Shown: piece by piece, positions 1 to 8,138 of the stretch | Layout: every line of letters begins with the position of its first letter | How positions within the stretch are numbered: the stretch's first letter is position 1 | Notes under the pieces: generated by a model | The model's database searches: none | Seen by the model: only the letters and a program-made list of their open reading frames with translations | Told to the model about the DNA's origin: nothing | Program-made: the position numbers and the translations under genes | Source: Rhodospirillales bacterium Ga0074136 | GTDB taxonomy: Bacteria > Pseudomonadota > Alphaproteobacteria > Acetobacterales > Acetobacteraceae | Reading direction: 5' to 3' | Length of the DNA stretch: 64,000 nt | NCBI GenBank assembly: GCA_001464375.1 | Contig: LNEW01000163.1 | Span: 1 to 64,000 of the forward strand

Positions 1-377
1 GACTTCACCCGCGCCGCGGACGGCGCGATGTTGAAGTTCATCGACCCCATGTTGAGGCTGCACATCTCGGGCTTCGCCAGCAGCGGCGCGGCCAGGCGCT
101 CATCGAGCGTCATGCCCAGCCCGCCGCCGGTGGTGATGTTGATGACCGCGTCGGTGGACTGCTTGATCACCGGCAGGAACTGCATGAACACCGCCGGGTC
201 CGGCGTGGGGCGGCCATCGATCGGGTCGCGCGCGTGCAGGTGGATGATCGACGCGCCGGCCTCGGCCGCGGCGATCGACTGCTCGGCGATCTGCTGCGGC
301 GTGATCGGCAGGTGCTCCGACATCGACGGTGTATGGATCGCACCGGTGACGGCACAGGTGATGATGACCTTGGGCAT
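1..377 (-). CDS. BKACE family 3-keto-acid cleavage enzyme, partial (C-terminus beyond window)
   Basis: The minus-strand frame starts at an ATG at 377 and stays open to the window edge, giving about 125 N-terminal residues. The protein opens MPKVIITCAVTGA and contains HLHARDP and the later segment PEMCSLNMGSMNF. Both are hallmarks of the BKACE family (formerly DUF849), which are zinc TIM-barrel enzymes that condense a beta-keto acid with acetyl-CoA. The paired His of HLHARDP are expected zinc ligands. The actual beta-keto acid substrate cannot be told from this half. The start is supported by the family-typical N-terminus and a purine-rich stretch (GGAGGAAG) just upstream. It is transcribed away from the MFS gene at 469. 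Confidence 0.85.
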   Translation of the reverse strand, partial: MPKVIITCAVTGAIHTPSMSEHLPITPQQIAEQSIAAAEAGASIIHLHARDPIDGRPTPDPAVFMQFLPVIKQSTDAVINITTGGGLGMTLDERLAAPLLAKPEMCSLNMGSMNFNIAPSAARVK

Positions 378-468
378 GCTGCTTCCTCCGTACTGGCACT
401 GATCCTGCCCCGCGCGGCGGCGCGCCGGAAGGCCCCGCGTTGACGCAGCCCCCGCGCCGCCCGATCCT

Positions 469-1620
469 GTGCGGGTGTCCCTGAACCCTGGCGTGGTCGC
501 GATCGGCGGTGCGGTCTTCGCGATCGGCTTCTCCACCACGCTGGCCATGCCGTTGTTCACCACCTACGCGGCGCGCGATGGCGGCGGGGCCTCGGGGTTG
601 GCGGCTGCGTTCATTGCCTATGCCGCGACGCTGATCGTCACCGCGCCGCTGCTAGGCGGGTTGTCCGACCGCATCGGCCGGCGGCCCTGCGTGCTGGCGG
701 CCCTGCTGCTGGCGGGATTGTCCACGCTGGCCCTGTTGGTCGCGCCGGGACTGGTCGCGTTGGGGGTCGCGCGCATGCTGCAAGGCTTCGCGATCGGCCT
801 GGTCGCGGGCGGCGCCACCGCCTGGGCGGCGGAACTCGCCGGCGGGCCCGAGGCCGGGCGGCAGGCGGCGCGCGTGACCGCCTTCGCCACCGCCGGGTCC
901 TACGGCGCCGGTGCGCTTGCCACCCTCGCCGCGTTGTGGGTGCTGGGGGATGCCGAGCCGCCCGTCACCTTCTGGCTGCACATCGCCGCGGTGGCGGTGC
1001 TGGCGCTGGTGGTGGCGCGCCTGCCCGACCGGCGCACGCGTCAGCGCGTCGCCTGGCTGCGCGTGCCGGCCTTCCCGCGCGGCACCGTGGCCGGGTCCTT
1101 CGGCATGTTCGCCGCCTGGGGGGTGACGGGGGTGACCATCACCTCGGTGCCAAGCGCGCTGGCCGCCGCGGGCCATCCGCGCCTGGGTCCGATCGCGGTG
1201 TGCTTCATGATCCTGGCCGGGACGGCCGTGCAGCAGGCGATCGGGCGGCTGCCGGCGCGCCGGCTGTCGCTGATCGGGCTGCCGCTGCTGGTGGCCGGCG
1301 CGGGGCTGGTGGTCCTGGGCACGCTCGGGGCTTCGCTGCCGTTGCTGCTGGCGGGAGGAGCCTTGGTGGGCAGCGCCGCCTATGGCTTCCTGTTCGTCGG
1401 CGCGCTGGCCGGCGCCAGCGAGGCGGCTTCGGGCGAGGACCGCGCGCGTGCGGCGGCGGGGGTGTTCCTTGTTGCGCATCTGGGCTTCTGCGTGCCGCCG
1501 CTGCTGACCGGCCTGGCGGTCGATGCCTTCGGCGCGGCCCCGGCGCTGGGCGGATTTTGGGCACTGCTCGCACTGTTCTGCGCGCTGCTGGCGCTGCGCA
1601 TGATGCGCAGGAAAGGGTAG
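469..1620 (+). CDS. MFS transporter
   Basis: This is a 383-residue, strongly hydrophobic protein with about twelve predicted membrane segments. The classic MFS motif A (GGLSDRIGRR) lies at residues 63-72 between helices 2 and 3, and an arginine-bearing helix 4 (VARMLQGFAIG) follows. It is an inner-membrane secondary transporter, probably an exporter or proton symporter. The substrate cannot be inferred. The chosen start is a GTG, with an alternative GTG two codons on. The gene stands alone between a divergent BKACE gene and the exonuclease gene 218 bases downstream, and I see nothing recognisable in that gap. Confidence 0.85.
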   Translation: MRVSLNPGVVAIGGAVFAIGFSTTLAMPLFTTYAARDGGGASGLAAAFIAYAATLIVTAPLLGGLSDRIGRRPCVLAALLLAGLSTLALLVAPGLVALGVARMLQGFAIGLVAGGATAWAAELAGGPEAGRQAARVTAFATAGSYGAGALATLAALWVLGDAEPPVTFWLHIAAVAVLALVVARLPDRRTRQRVAWLRVPAFPRGTVAGSFGMFAAWGVTGVTITSVPSALAAAGHPRLGPIAVCFMILAGTAVQQAIGRLPARRLSLIGLPLLVAGAGLVVLGTLGASLPLLLAGGALVGSAAYGFLFVGALAGASEAASGEDRARAAAGVFLVAHLGFCVPPLLTGLAVDAFGAAPALGGFWALLALFCALLALRMMRRKG

Positions 1621-1838
1621 CGCCGGCGGCGCGCTTCTGCGCATCGCGACGACGGCGCGCCTGGACGAGCCACGCCGGATGCTGCGGCGCCGCGGAACGG
1701 CGCCGGCGGGACGCGCGGGCTCGTGTCGCGCTGGTTCGCGCTGTCCGTGGCCTCCTGTTGCACCGGCGCCTGATCCTGTGGCGGCATCGTGCCCGCCGGG
1801 CGCATGATGCCCCCCTCCGCCAGGAACCGGACCACCGC

Positions 1839-2765
1839 ATGGACCGCGTCGTCGTCTTCGATATCGAGACCGTGCCCGACCTGGTCGCCGGCCGCGCCCT
1901 GATGGGCGACCAGGCCGAGGGCCTGGACGATGCCGCGCTGCGCGAACGCCTCGGCGCCCGCTACGCGCGCGAGGGGCAGGACGCCGCCACCGCCTTCCTC
2001 AAGGTGCCGCTGCACGCCGTGGCCTGCCTGGCGCTGCTGGTGGCCGAACGCGACGGCGCCGACGAACCCTGGCGCGTGCGCCGCCTGGCCGCGCGCCACA
2101 CCGGCGACACGCCCGAGGCAGAGATCCTCGCCCTGTTCGAGCGCACGCTGTCCAGCCGCCCGGCACCGATCCTGGCAGGGTTCAACACCTCGGGCTTCGA
2201 CCTTCCGGTGCTGCGCTACCGCGCCATGGCAACCGGCGTGCCGATGCCCGCACTGCACGGCGCCAACGGGCGCAACTACGGCTATCGCTACGGCACCGAC
2301 CACCTGGACCTGGCCGATCGGCTTTCGGGTTTCCGCGCCTCGCCCCTGCCGTCATTGACCGAGGCTGCGGCGCTGATCGGCCTGACCGCCAAGGCGGGCA
2401 TGCATGGCGCCGAGGTCGAGCCTGCGATGGCCGCCGGCCGCGGCGCCGAGGTCGCGACCTATTGCGAGACCGATGTCTGCGCCACCTGGATGGTCCTGCT
2501 GCGCTTCTGGCAGGCGATGGGCGCGCTGGGGCCTGATGCGGCGCGCGGGTCCTTCCGCGCCTTCGCCGACTTCCTCGAGGAACATCGTGCCGAGCCGGAT
2601 TTCGCCGAGCATGCCGCGGTCTCGGCAGGGCTGGGAGCGCAGGGACGTCAGCACTGCACGACGTTGACCGCGAGCCCGCCCAGCGAGGTCTCCTTGTACT
2701 TGTCGGACATGTCGAGCCCGGTCTGCCGCATGGTTGCGATCACCTGGTCGAGGCTGACCAGGTGA
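1839..2765 (+). CDS. PolB-like 3'-5' exonuclease domain protein (DEDD superfamily)
   Basis: This is a 308-residue protein with the DEDD exonuclease signature. Exo I is DIET (residues 8-11), Exo II is FNTSGFDLP (around 115-123, Asp121), and Exo III is YCETDV (208-213, Asp212). HLDLAD (155-160) matches the PolB-type exonuclease family that occurs as a free-standing protein in bacteria. It probably removes nucleotides from the 3' end of DNA or RNA, using two metal ions held by the acidic residues. The ATG at 1839 is chosen because family homology begins there. The open frame extends far upstream but encodes no family sequence. The last 118 bases overlap the 3' end of sdaA on the other strand. 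Confidence 0.82.
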   Translation: MDRVVVFDIETVPDLVAGRALMGDQAEGLDDAALRERLGARYAREGQDAATAFLKVPLHAVACLALLVAERDGADEPWRVRRLAARHTGDTPEAEILALFERTLSSRPAPILAGFNTSGFDLPVLRYRAMATGVPMPALHGANGRNYGYRYGTDHLDLADRLSGFRASPLPSLTEAAALIGLTAKAGMHGAEVEPAMAAGRGAEVATYCETDVCATWMVLLRFWQAMGALGPDAARGSFRAFADFLEEHRAEPDFAEHAAVSAGLGAQGRQHCTTLTASPPSEVSLYLSDMSSPVCRMVAITWSRLTR

Positions 2766-4033
2766 CGCCCATCGCCATGCAGCGCGAGGCGCGCCGCGTT
2801 GATCGCCTTCACGGCGCCGATCGCGTTGCGCTCGATGCACGGCACCTGCACCAGCCCGGCCACGGGATCGCAGGTCAGGCCGAGATTGTGCTCGAGGCCG
2901 ATCTCGGCGGCGTTCTCGACCTGCGCATTGGTCCCGCCCAGCGCCGCCGCCAGACCCGCCGCGGCCATGGCGCAGGCGGAGCCGACCTCGCCCTGGCAAC
3001 CGACCTCGGCGCCGGAGATCGACGCGTTGCGCTTGATGATCGCGCCGATCGCCGCGGCCGTGAGCAGGAGGGTCTCGGCGCCTGCCGTGGTCGCGCCAGG
3101 CACGAAGCGGTCATGGTAGCGCAGGACGGCGGGGATGATCCCGGCGGCGCCGTTGGTCGGTGCCGTGACCACGCGGCCACCGGCGGCGTTCTCCTCGTTC
3201 ACCGCCAGCGCCCAGAGGTTCACCCAGTCCATGGCGCCGAGCGGATCGGCCTCGTTCAGGTGCGCGCGCGCCTCGAGCCGGCGCGACAGGTCGGGGGCGC
3301 GCCGGCGCACGCGCAGGCCGCCGGGTAATTCGCCCTCGGCGCGCACGCCGCGGGCGATGCACGCCGCCATCGCCGCGCGGATGCGGGCGATGCCGGCCGA
3401 GACCTCGGCGACCCCGCGCTGGCTTGCCTCGTTCGCGCGCATCAGGGCGGCGATCGACAGGCCGGCGGCGTCTGCGCGGTCCAGCAGTTCCGCGGCGTCG
3501 TGGAAGGGGTGGGGCACAGAGCACGGCGCCGGCATGGCGCTGGCGAGCGGTGCGCCCTGGTGGTCGACCACGAAGCCACCGCCGACCGAATAGTATGTCC
3601 GCACCATGTCGGGTTGCCCCGCTGCCTGCGCCGTCAGTCGCATGCCGTTGGTGTGCAGCGGCAGCGTCTCGCGTGGGTGGAAGACGATGTCGACCTGCGG
3701 GTCGAAGGCGATGCGCCGGCCATCGGGCAGCGCGAGGCGGCGTTGCGCGCGCATCTGCTGCACCAGCAGGGCGGCGTCGTCGGGGTCGATGGTGTCAGGT
3801 CGCGCGCCGGTCAGGCCGAGGATGATGGCGGCATCCGTCGCATGGCCCTTGCCGGTCAAAGCGAGGGAGCCGAACAGCTCGACCCGCAGATGCTCCGGCG
3901 GCGCCGCGCGATCGAGACCGGCGACGAAGGCGGCTGCCGCCACCATCGGCCCGACCGTATGGGAACTGGAGGGACCGATACCGATCCGGAACAGGTCGAA
4001 CAGGCCGATCCAGGGGGTGGCCGGTCGAGGCAT
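2648..4033 (-). CDS. sdaA: L-serine ammonia-lyase (iron-sulfur type, single chain)
   Basis: This 461-residue enzyme deaminates L-serine to pyruvate and ammonia in the cytoplasm. SSSHTVGP (22-29) is the N-terminal domain signature. Cysteines 346, 388 and 399 (in GCQGEVG, GLTCDPV and VPCIERNA) are the expected ligands of the [4Fe-4S] cluster. The final residue is Cys461. In the structurally studied Legionella enzyme the C-terminal cysteine fills the fourth cluster position, and the spacing here fits that scheme. Length matches the fused alpha/beta single-chain form. Its 3' end overlaps the convergent exonuclease gene by 118 bases. No serine transporter is adjacent. Confidence 0.95.
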   Translation of the reverse strand: MPRPATPWIGLFDLFRIGIGPSSSHTVGPMVAAAAFVAGLDRAAPPEHLRVELFGSLALTGKGHATDAAIILGLTGARPDTIDPDDAALLVQQMRAQRRLALPDGRRIAFDPQVDIVFHPRETLPLHTNGMRLTAQAAGQPDMVRTYYSVGGGFVVDHQGAPLASAMPAPCSVPHPFHDAAELLDRADAAGLSIAALMRANEASQRGVAEVSAGIARIRAAMAACIARGVRAEGELPGGLRVRRRAPDLSRRLEARAHLNEADPLGAMDWVNLWALAVNEENAAGGRVVTAPTNGAAGIIPAVLRYHDRFVPGATTAGAETLLLTAAAIGAIIKRNASISGAEVGCQGEVGSACAMAAAGLAAALGGTNAQVENAAEIGLEHNLGLTCDPVAGLVQVPCIERNAIGAVKAINAARLALHGDGRHLVSLDQVIATMRQTGLDMSDKYKETSLGGLAVNVVQC

Positions 4034-4122
4034 ACGGATGAGGCTAGCGGAGCGGCGGGCGCTGCCACAACAGCCGTGATCATGCGCAGGGCGGGCGGGC
4101 TGCCCATTCCCCCGGCGGCGCG

Positions 4123-4242
4123 TCAGTCAAGTCGCGCGCCGGACACGTCCACCAGGTCGCGCCAGACCGCGTCCTGGCTGCGGATGACGGCCACCAGGGC
4201 TTCGGGCGTCTCGTCCCAGACCGGGGTGGAACCCCGGGGCGT
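4123..4242 (-). pseudogene. C-terminal remnant of a Bug (TctC-like) solute-binding protein
   Basis: The minus-strand frame ending in TGA at 4123-4125 reads about 35 residues that look like the end of a Bug protein. It has a TPEALVAVIRS helix, then VWRDLVDVSGARLD. Other Bug proteins in the window end the same way, for example with IIRVSGARVD. Upstream in this frame there is only a short threonine-rich stretch and then a stop, so the remaining roughly 280 codons are gone. The fragment follows the hydrolase gene directly on the same strand. This suggests that a complete Bug gene once stood here and was deleted. Confidence 0.6.
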
Positions 4243-4302
4243 GAGGTGCTCTCCCGTTGTGGCGGCGCCCTGGACCTGCGCCGTTGTCGTGGTGCGCGTG
4301 GG

Positions 4303-5097
4303 TCAGTCGGACGGATCGCGGTGCAGCTCCACCGCTATGCCTTCGAGGCCCGGCACGGCGGGGTAGCGCCGCATCACCTCCGGATCGTGGCCAGGCACGA
4401 TGTTGCGGGGGCTCGGCGCCAGGGCGCGCAGCCGGTCGAAGCCGTCCAGCATCAGCCCGACATGAAAGCAGGTGGTGAAGGGGCGGCCGGCCTCCATGTT
4501 CTCGTAGAAATGCGTGACGTCGGAGGCAAGCACGACCTGGCCACGCGCGGTGTTCACGCGCACGCATTGCAGCCCCATCGAATGGCCGCCGACGGCATGC
4601 ACGGTGATGCCCGGCGCGACCTCGCTGTCGCCCATGTGGAAGACCGTGCGGTCGGCGTAGGTCATGCGCACGATGCCGGCCACGTCCTCGACCTCGAAGG
4701 AGTGGCGCAGCTTCTTGTGCTTCATGAAGTGGCCGCAGGCGTAGTGCATCTCGGCTTCCTGCAGGTGGAAGCGGGCCTTGGCGAATTTGTGGAAGCTGCC
4801 GACGTGATCGTAGTGCAGGTGGGTGAGGATCACGTCCTCGACCGTATCGGGATCGACGCCCAGCAGCGGCAGGCTGTCGATCGGGCAGCGCAGGTAGTCG
4901 CGCTTGCGCCGGGCCGCGACCTCGGCGGTGAAGCCGGTGTCGATGACGATGGCGCGGTCCTCGTTCACCGCCACCCAGACGAAGTAGTCCATCGGCATGG
5001 GCGCATCATGCGGGTCGCCGCCGATGAAATGCTCGTGGCGGCGCGCCTCGCGCATCGCGTAGCGCAGGGCATGGACGCGATAGGTTGGGTCGGTCAT
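4303..5097 (-). CDS. MBL-fold metallo-hydrolase, N-acyl homoserine lactonase-like
   Basis: This 264-residue metallo-beta-lactamase-fold protein has the dinuclear-zinc motif HLHYDH at residues 93-98. Further likely ligands are His172 (GGHSMG), Asp193 (LASDVTH) and His237 (IVPGHDP). Overall layout and length resemble the AHL lactonase (AttM/AiiA-like) group, which opens the lactone ring of acyl-homoserine lactones. The same subfamily includes lactonases acting on other small lactones, so a catabolic role beside the Bug and SDR genes is equally possible. No signal peptide is evident. The gene lies in the same direction as the Bug gene 63 bases upstream and may be co-transcribed with it. Confidence 0.8.
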   Translation of the reverse strand: MTDPTYRVHALRYAMREARRHEHFIGGDPHDAPMPMDYFVWVAVNEDRAIVIDTGFTAEVAARRKRDYLRCPIDSLPLLGVDPDTVEDVILTHLHYDHVGSFHKFAKARFHLQEAEMHYACGHFMKHKKLRHSFEVEDVAGIVRMTYADRTVFHMGDSEVAPGITVHAVGGHSMGLQCVRVNTARGQVVLASDVTHFYENMEAGRPFTTCFHVGLMLDGFDRLRALAPSPRNIVPGHDPEVMRRYPAVPGLEGIAVELHRDPSD

Positions 5098-5160
5098 GCG
5101 GCGGTCTCCCGAGTGGTGGCGACGGTGGGGCGCAGGCTGGGCGCGAGGCCCGCCATTGCC

Positions 5161-6123
5161 TCATTCCACCGCGATCCGCGCCTCCCGCACCACGCGGCCG
5201 ATCTTCTCCATGTCGCCGCGCAGCAGGGCGCCCATCTGGGCCGGCGTGCCGCCCACCACGAGCGAGCCGAGGTCGAGCAGCCGCGCGCGCCCTTCCGGCG
5301 TGCCGACAATGGCCATGAACTCGCGGTTGAGGCGGTCGACCACCGGTTCGGGCATGCCGGCGGGGCCGATCACCGCGTACCATTCCACGATGTCGAAGCC
5401 CGGCAGCGCGGCCTCGGCGATGGTCGGCACGTCGGGCAGGTAGGGCTGTCGCTGGGCCGAGGTGACTCCCAGCGCGCGCACGGCGCCCGACCGGACATGC
5501 GGCAGCGTCGAGCTGCCGTTGCCGAACATGAGCTGGATCTGCCCCGCGACGAGGTCGGCCAGCGCCGGGCCGCCGCCGCGGTAGGGCACATGCACCATGT
5601 CCACGCCGGTCATCAGCTTGAACATCTCACCGGAGATGTGCACCGCCGAGCCGATGCCCGGCGAGCCGAAGGACAGCTTTCCCGGGTTCGCCTTCCCGTA
5701 GTCGATCAGCTCGCGGACCGTGCGCACCGGAAGGCTCGGATGCACCGCCAGGATGTTCGCGACATCCGCAAGATGCAGGATCGGCGTCACGTCGTTCACG
5801 GGGTGGTAGGCTTGGCGCGTCAGCAGCGCGGCGGAGACGAGCGTGCTGGTGACGATCCCGATGCTGTGCCCATCGGGCGCGGCGCGCAGCAGCTCCGCCG
5901 TGCCGATGGCGCCGGACGCGCCGCCGCGGTTCTCCACGACCACGGGCTGCCCCAGGGCGGCGGTCAGCGGGGGCTGGATCTGCCGCGCCAGGATGTCGGT
6001 CGTCCCGCCGGGGGGCCAGGGGACCACCATGCGGATCGGCCGGCTTGGCCAGGCCTGGGCGGACGCCATCGACGGCGCGGCCAGGACCGCGGCCGCACCC
6101 ACCAGCATGTCGCGTCGTTGCAT
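5161..6123 (-). CDS. Bug (TctC-like) tripartite tricarboxylate transporter substrate-binding protein
   Basis: This is a 320-residue periplasmic binding protein. The N-terminus (MQRRDMLVGAAAVLAAPSMA) is an export signal with two arginines. The mature part starts with WPSRPIRMVVPWPPGGTTD, the conserved first strand and ligand-binding loop of Bug proteins. The mid-protein HVPYRGG motif and a VPTIAEA segment are also present. It would bind a carboxylated or otherwise polar small molecule. No TctA/TctB membrane subunits are near, so its transporter partner is unknown. The start is fixed by the signal peptide and by a GGAGGAAAC ribosome-binding site. The SDR gene lies 25 bases upstream in the same orientation. 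Confidence 0.9.
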   Translation of the reverse strand: MQRRDMLVGAAAVLAAPSMASAQAWPSRPIRMVVPWPPGGTTDILARQIQPPLTAALGQPVVVENRGGASGAIGTAELLRAAPDGHSIGIVTSTLVSAALLTRQAYHPVNDVTPILHLADVANILAVHPSLPVRTVRELIDYGKANPGKLSFGSPGIGSAVHISGEMFKLMTGVDMVHVPYRGGGPALADLVAGQIQLMFGNGSSTLPHVRSGAVRALGVTSAQRQPYLPDVPTIAEAALPGFDIVEWYAVIGPAGMPEPVVDRLNREFMAIVGTPEGRARLLDLGSLVVGGTPAQMGALLRGDMEKIGRVVREARIAVE

Positions 6124-6148
6124 TGTTTCCTCCCTCACGCGTTTCGGA

Positions 6149-6940
6149 TCAGCTTGCGGACCAGCCCCCGTCCATCGGCAGCGCGGCACCGGTGATGTCG
6201 TCTCCCGCGGGGCTGCACAGGAAGGCCACCATCGCGCCGACGGCCTCGGGGCGAATGAAGCGGCGCGTCGGCTGCTTCCCCCCGAGGAAGCCGGCGATGG
6301 CGGCGTCGCGATCGGTCTCCCCGCGTGCCGCCATGTCGGCGGTGATGCGCGCGTCGATCGCCGGCGTCGGCGTGGACCCCGGGCAGAGTGCATTGCAGGT
6401 GATGCCGTCCTGCAGCGTCTCCATCGCCACCGCCCGGGTCAGCCCGATCAGCGCGGTCTTGGTGGTAACGTAGCCGACCCGCCCCGCCACGCCGAACAGG
6501 CCATAGACCGAGGACATGTTGACGATGCGCCCCCACCCGCGCGCACGCATGCCCGGCAACGCGCGCCGGATGGCGTGGAAGGGGGCGGAGATGTTTACCG
6601 CCAGGTCGGTGTCCCAGGCAGCGGCCGTCATCGCCTCGATCGGAACCAGGTGACGGATGACGGCGTTGTTCACCAGGATGTCCGGACCGCCGTCGATCGC
6701 ATCCAATAGCGCCTCGACGCCGTCGGTCGCGGCGAGGTCCGCGCGGCGATAGGTCACCCGCGCCGCGTGGCGCGCGCCGAGATCCGCGGCGAGGCAATCG
6801 CCCTCGGCTGCCGGCACCAGACCGTGGATCGTGACGGCGCAGCCGTTGGCAGCCAGGCTCTCGGCGATCGCAAGGCCGATGCCACCGGTCGATCCGGTGA
6901 TCAGCGCGGTGCGTCCCGCCAGCCCCAACTCCGTGCGCAT
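6149..6940 (-). CDS. SDR family oxidoreductase (3-hydroxybutyrate dehydrogenase-like)
   Basis: This is a 263-residue classical short-chain dehydrogenase. The cofactor loop TGSTGGIG is at 15-22 and the structural NNA motif at 91-93. The catalytic serine is around 143-144, followed by Tyr157 and Lys161 in the YxxxK arrangement. The C-terminal LPMDGGWSAS is typical of the D-3-hydroxybutyrate dehydrogenase branch. It would oxidise or reduce a hydroxy-acid-like substrate using NAD(P). It precedes the Bug gene by 25 bases, so the two probably form an uptake-plus-oxidation pair. The true substrate is not evident, and many SDRs of this branch act on other alcohols. Confidence 0.85.
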   Translation of the reverse strand: MRTELGLAGRTALITGSTGGIGLAIAESLAANGCAVTIHGLVPAAEGDCLAADLGARHAARVTYRRADLAATDGVEALLDAIDGGPDILVNNAVIRHLVPIEAMTAAAWDTDLAVNISAPFHAIRRALPGMRARGWGRIVNMSSVYGLFGVAGRVGYVTTKTALIGLTRAVAMETLQDGITCNALCPGSTPTPAIDARITADMAARGETDRDAAIAGFLGGKQPTRRFIRPEAVGAMVAFLCSPAGDDITGAALPMDGGWSAS

Positions 6941-7098
6941 GCACCATCCTTCGCCTGAGGCCTGGGATCGTCACCCTATGGAGGCAGAAAAGCTGCGGCA
7001 AGGTGCGTCACAGTGGCCGCCTGCCTTGCACGGTCCGGGCATCCTGGCAGGATAGCCATAACCGGAACACCGGGCATCGACCCGGATGGGGGGATGGC

Positions 7099-8094
7099 AT
7101 GTCAGACGGGACAGCGGCTTCGGCGCGGCTCCAGGCCCGCGTGACAACGGTCGGCGCCGGGCGCCGCGGCCTGCTGGCCGCCGGCGCCCTGCTCGCAGCA
7201 CCGGCGGTGCGCGCACAGGGGTCGTCCTGGCCGCAACGGACGATCACCGTCATCGTGCCGGCCGCGCCAGGTGGCACGCTCGATGCGCTCGCGCGCTTCT
7301 TCGCCCTGGCCATGACGCCACTGCTCGGCCGCAGCGTGGTGGTGGAGAATGTCGGCGGCGCCGGCGGCTTGATAGGCATGCAGCGCGCGTCGCGCGCGGA
7401 TCCCGACGGCCACACGATCGCCTTCGGCAACATGGGCGTGATGGCCGCCTTCGTGGCGCTGAACCCGAATGCCGGCTACGACCCGCGGCGCGACCTCGCG
7501 CCCATCGGCATGGCTGCGCACGTACCGATGGTGATCGCCGCCAGCCCGCAGAGCGGCGTACGCAGTCTGTCCGCGCTGCTCGACCGCATCCGCGAACGCG
7601 GCGAGCGCGCGACCTTCGGCACGGCAGGGCTCGGCACAACCAGCCACCTTGCGCCCGCGTTGCTGCTGCACCTGACCGGGCTGCGTGCCACGCTGGTGTC
7701 CTATCGTGGCGCCGGGCCGGCGATGAACGACCTGGCAGCGGGCGTGGTGGATGCGGTGATCGACCAGACGGTGACGATGATCCCGGCGCATCGTGGCGGC
7801 ACCGCCGTCGCGCTCGCGGTCAGCGGCGCTCAGCGCGCGGCGCAGTTGCCGGACGTGCCGACCTTCGCCGAGGCGGGCGTGCCGAGCTTCGACCTGGTGG
7901 TGTGGAATGCCTTCGCCGCGCCGCGCGGGACACCGGAGCCGATCGTCCAGCGCCTCGCGGCGGCGGTGGATGGGGCGCTGGCGGATGCCGACCTGCAGCG
8001 CCGCCTGGCCGACCTCGCCGCCATAGCACCGGCGCCGGAGGAACGCGGGCCAGGCCCGCTCGGACAGCGCATCACCGCCGATGCCGCCCGCTGA
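7099..8094 (+). CDS. Bug (TctC-like) substrate-binding protein with premature TGA near the C-terminus
   Basis: This is a 331-residue Bug protein. After a short cytoplasmic lead, the signal core GRRGLLAAGALLAAPAVRA is followed by WPQRTITVIVPAAPGGTLD, and YRGAGPAMNDL marks the central loop. The ATG at 7099 follows a G-rich ribosome-binding site. The reading frame ends with TGA at 8092-8094, exactly where relatives in the window have Trp (for example ENARW). The same frame continues for 12 more codons (IAVVEAAGLARQ) to a TAG at 8131-8133, which matches the usual C-terminal helix. The protein is therefore probably shortened by a TGG-to-TGA change. The next gene, MmgE/PrpD, begins 44 bases on. Confidence 0.85.
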   Translation: MSDGTAASARLQARVTTVGAGRRGLLAAGALLAAPAVRAQGSSWPQRTITVIVPAAPGGTLDALARFFALAMTPLLGRSVVVENVGGAGGLIGMQRASRADPDGHTIAFGNMGVMAAFVALNPNAGYDPRRDLAPIGMAAHVPMVIAASPQSGVRSLSALLDRIRERGERATFGTAGLGTTSHLAPALLLHLTGLRATLVSYRGAGPAMNDLAAGVVDAVIDQTVTMIPAHRGGTAVALAVSGAQRAAQLPDVPTFAEAGVPSFDLVVWNAFAAPRGTPEPIVQRLAAAVDGALADADLQRRLADLAAIAPAPEERGPGPLGQRITADAAR

Positions 8095-8138
8095 ATCGCT
8101 GTTGTGGAAGCGGCCGGGCTGGCACGGCAATAGGCGTG

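Noticed and set aside
652-1644. Long minus-strand open frame of 330 codons opposite the MFS gene
   Set aside because: Its translation is rich in Arg, Gln, Pro and Gly, with no family pattern. It is the antisense shadow of a clear MFS transporter in GC-rich DNA.
4246-6195. 649-codon plus-strand frame
   Set aside because: It lies opposite the lactonase-like and Bug genes, which have strong motifs. The frame is His/Arg/Ala-rich without domains.
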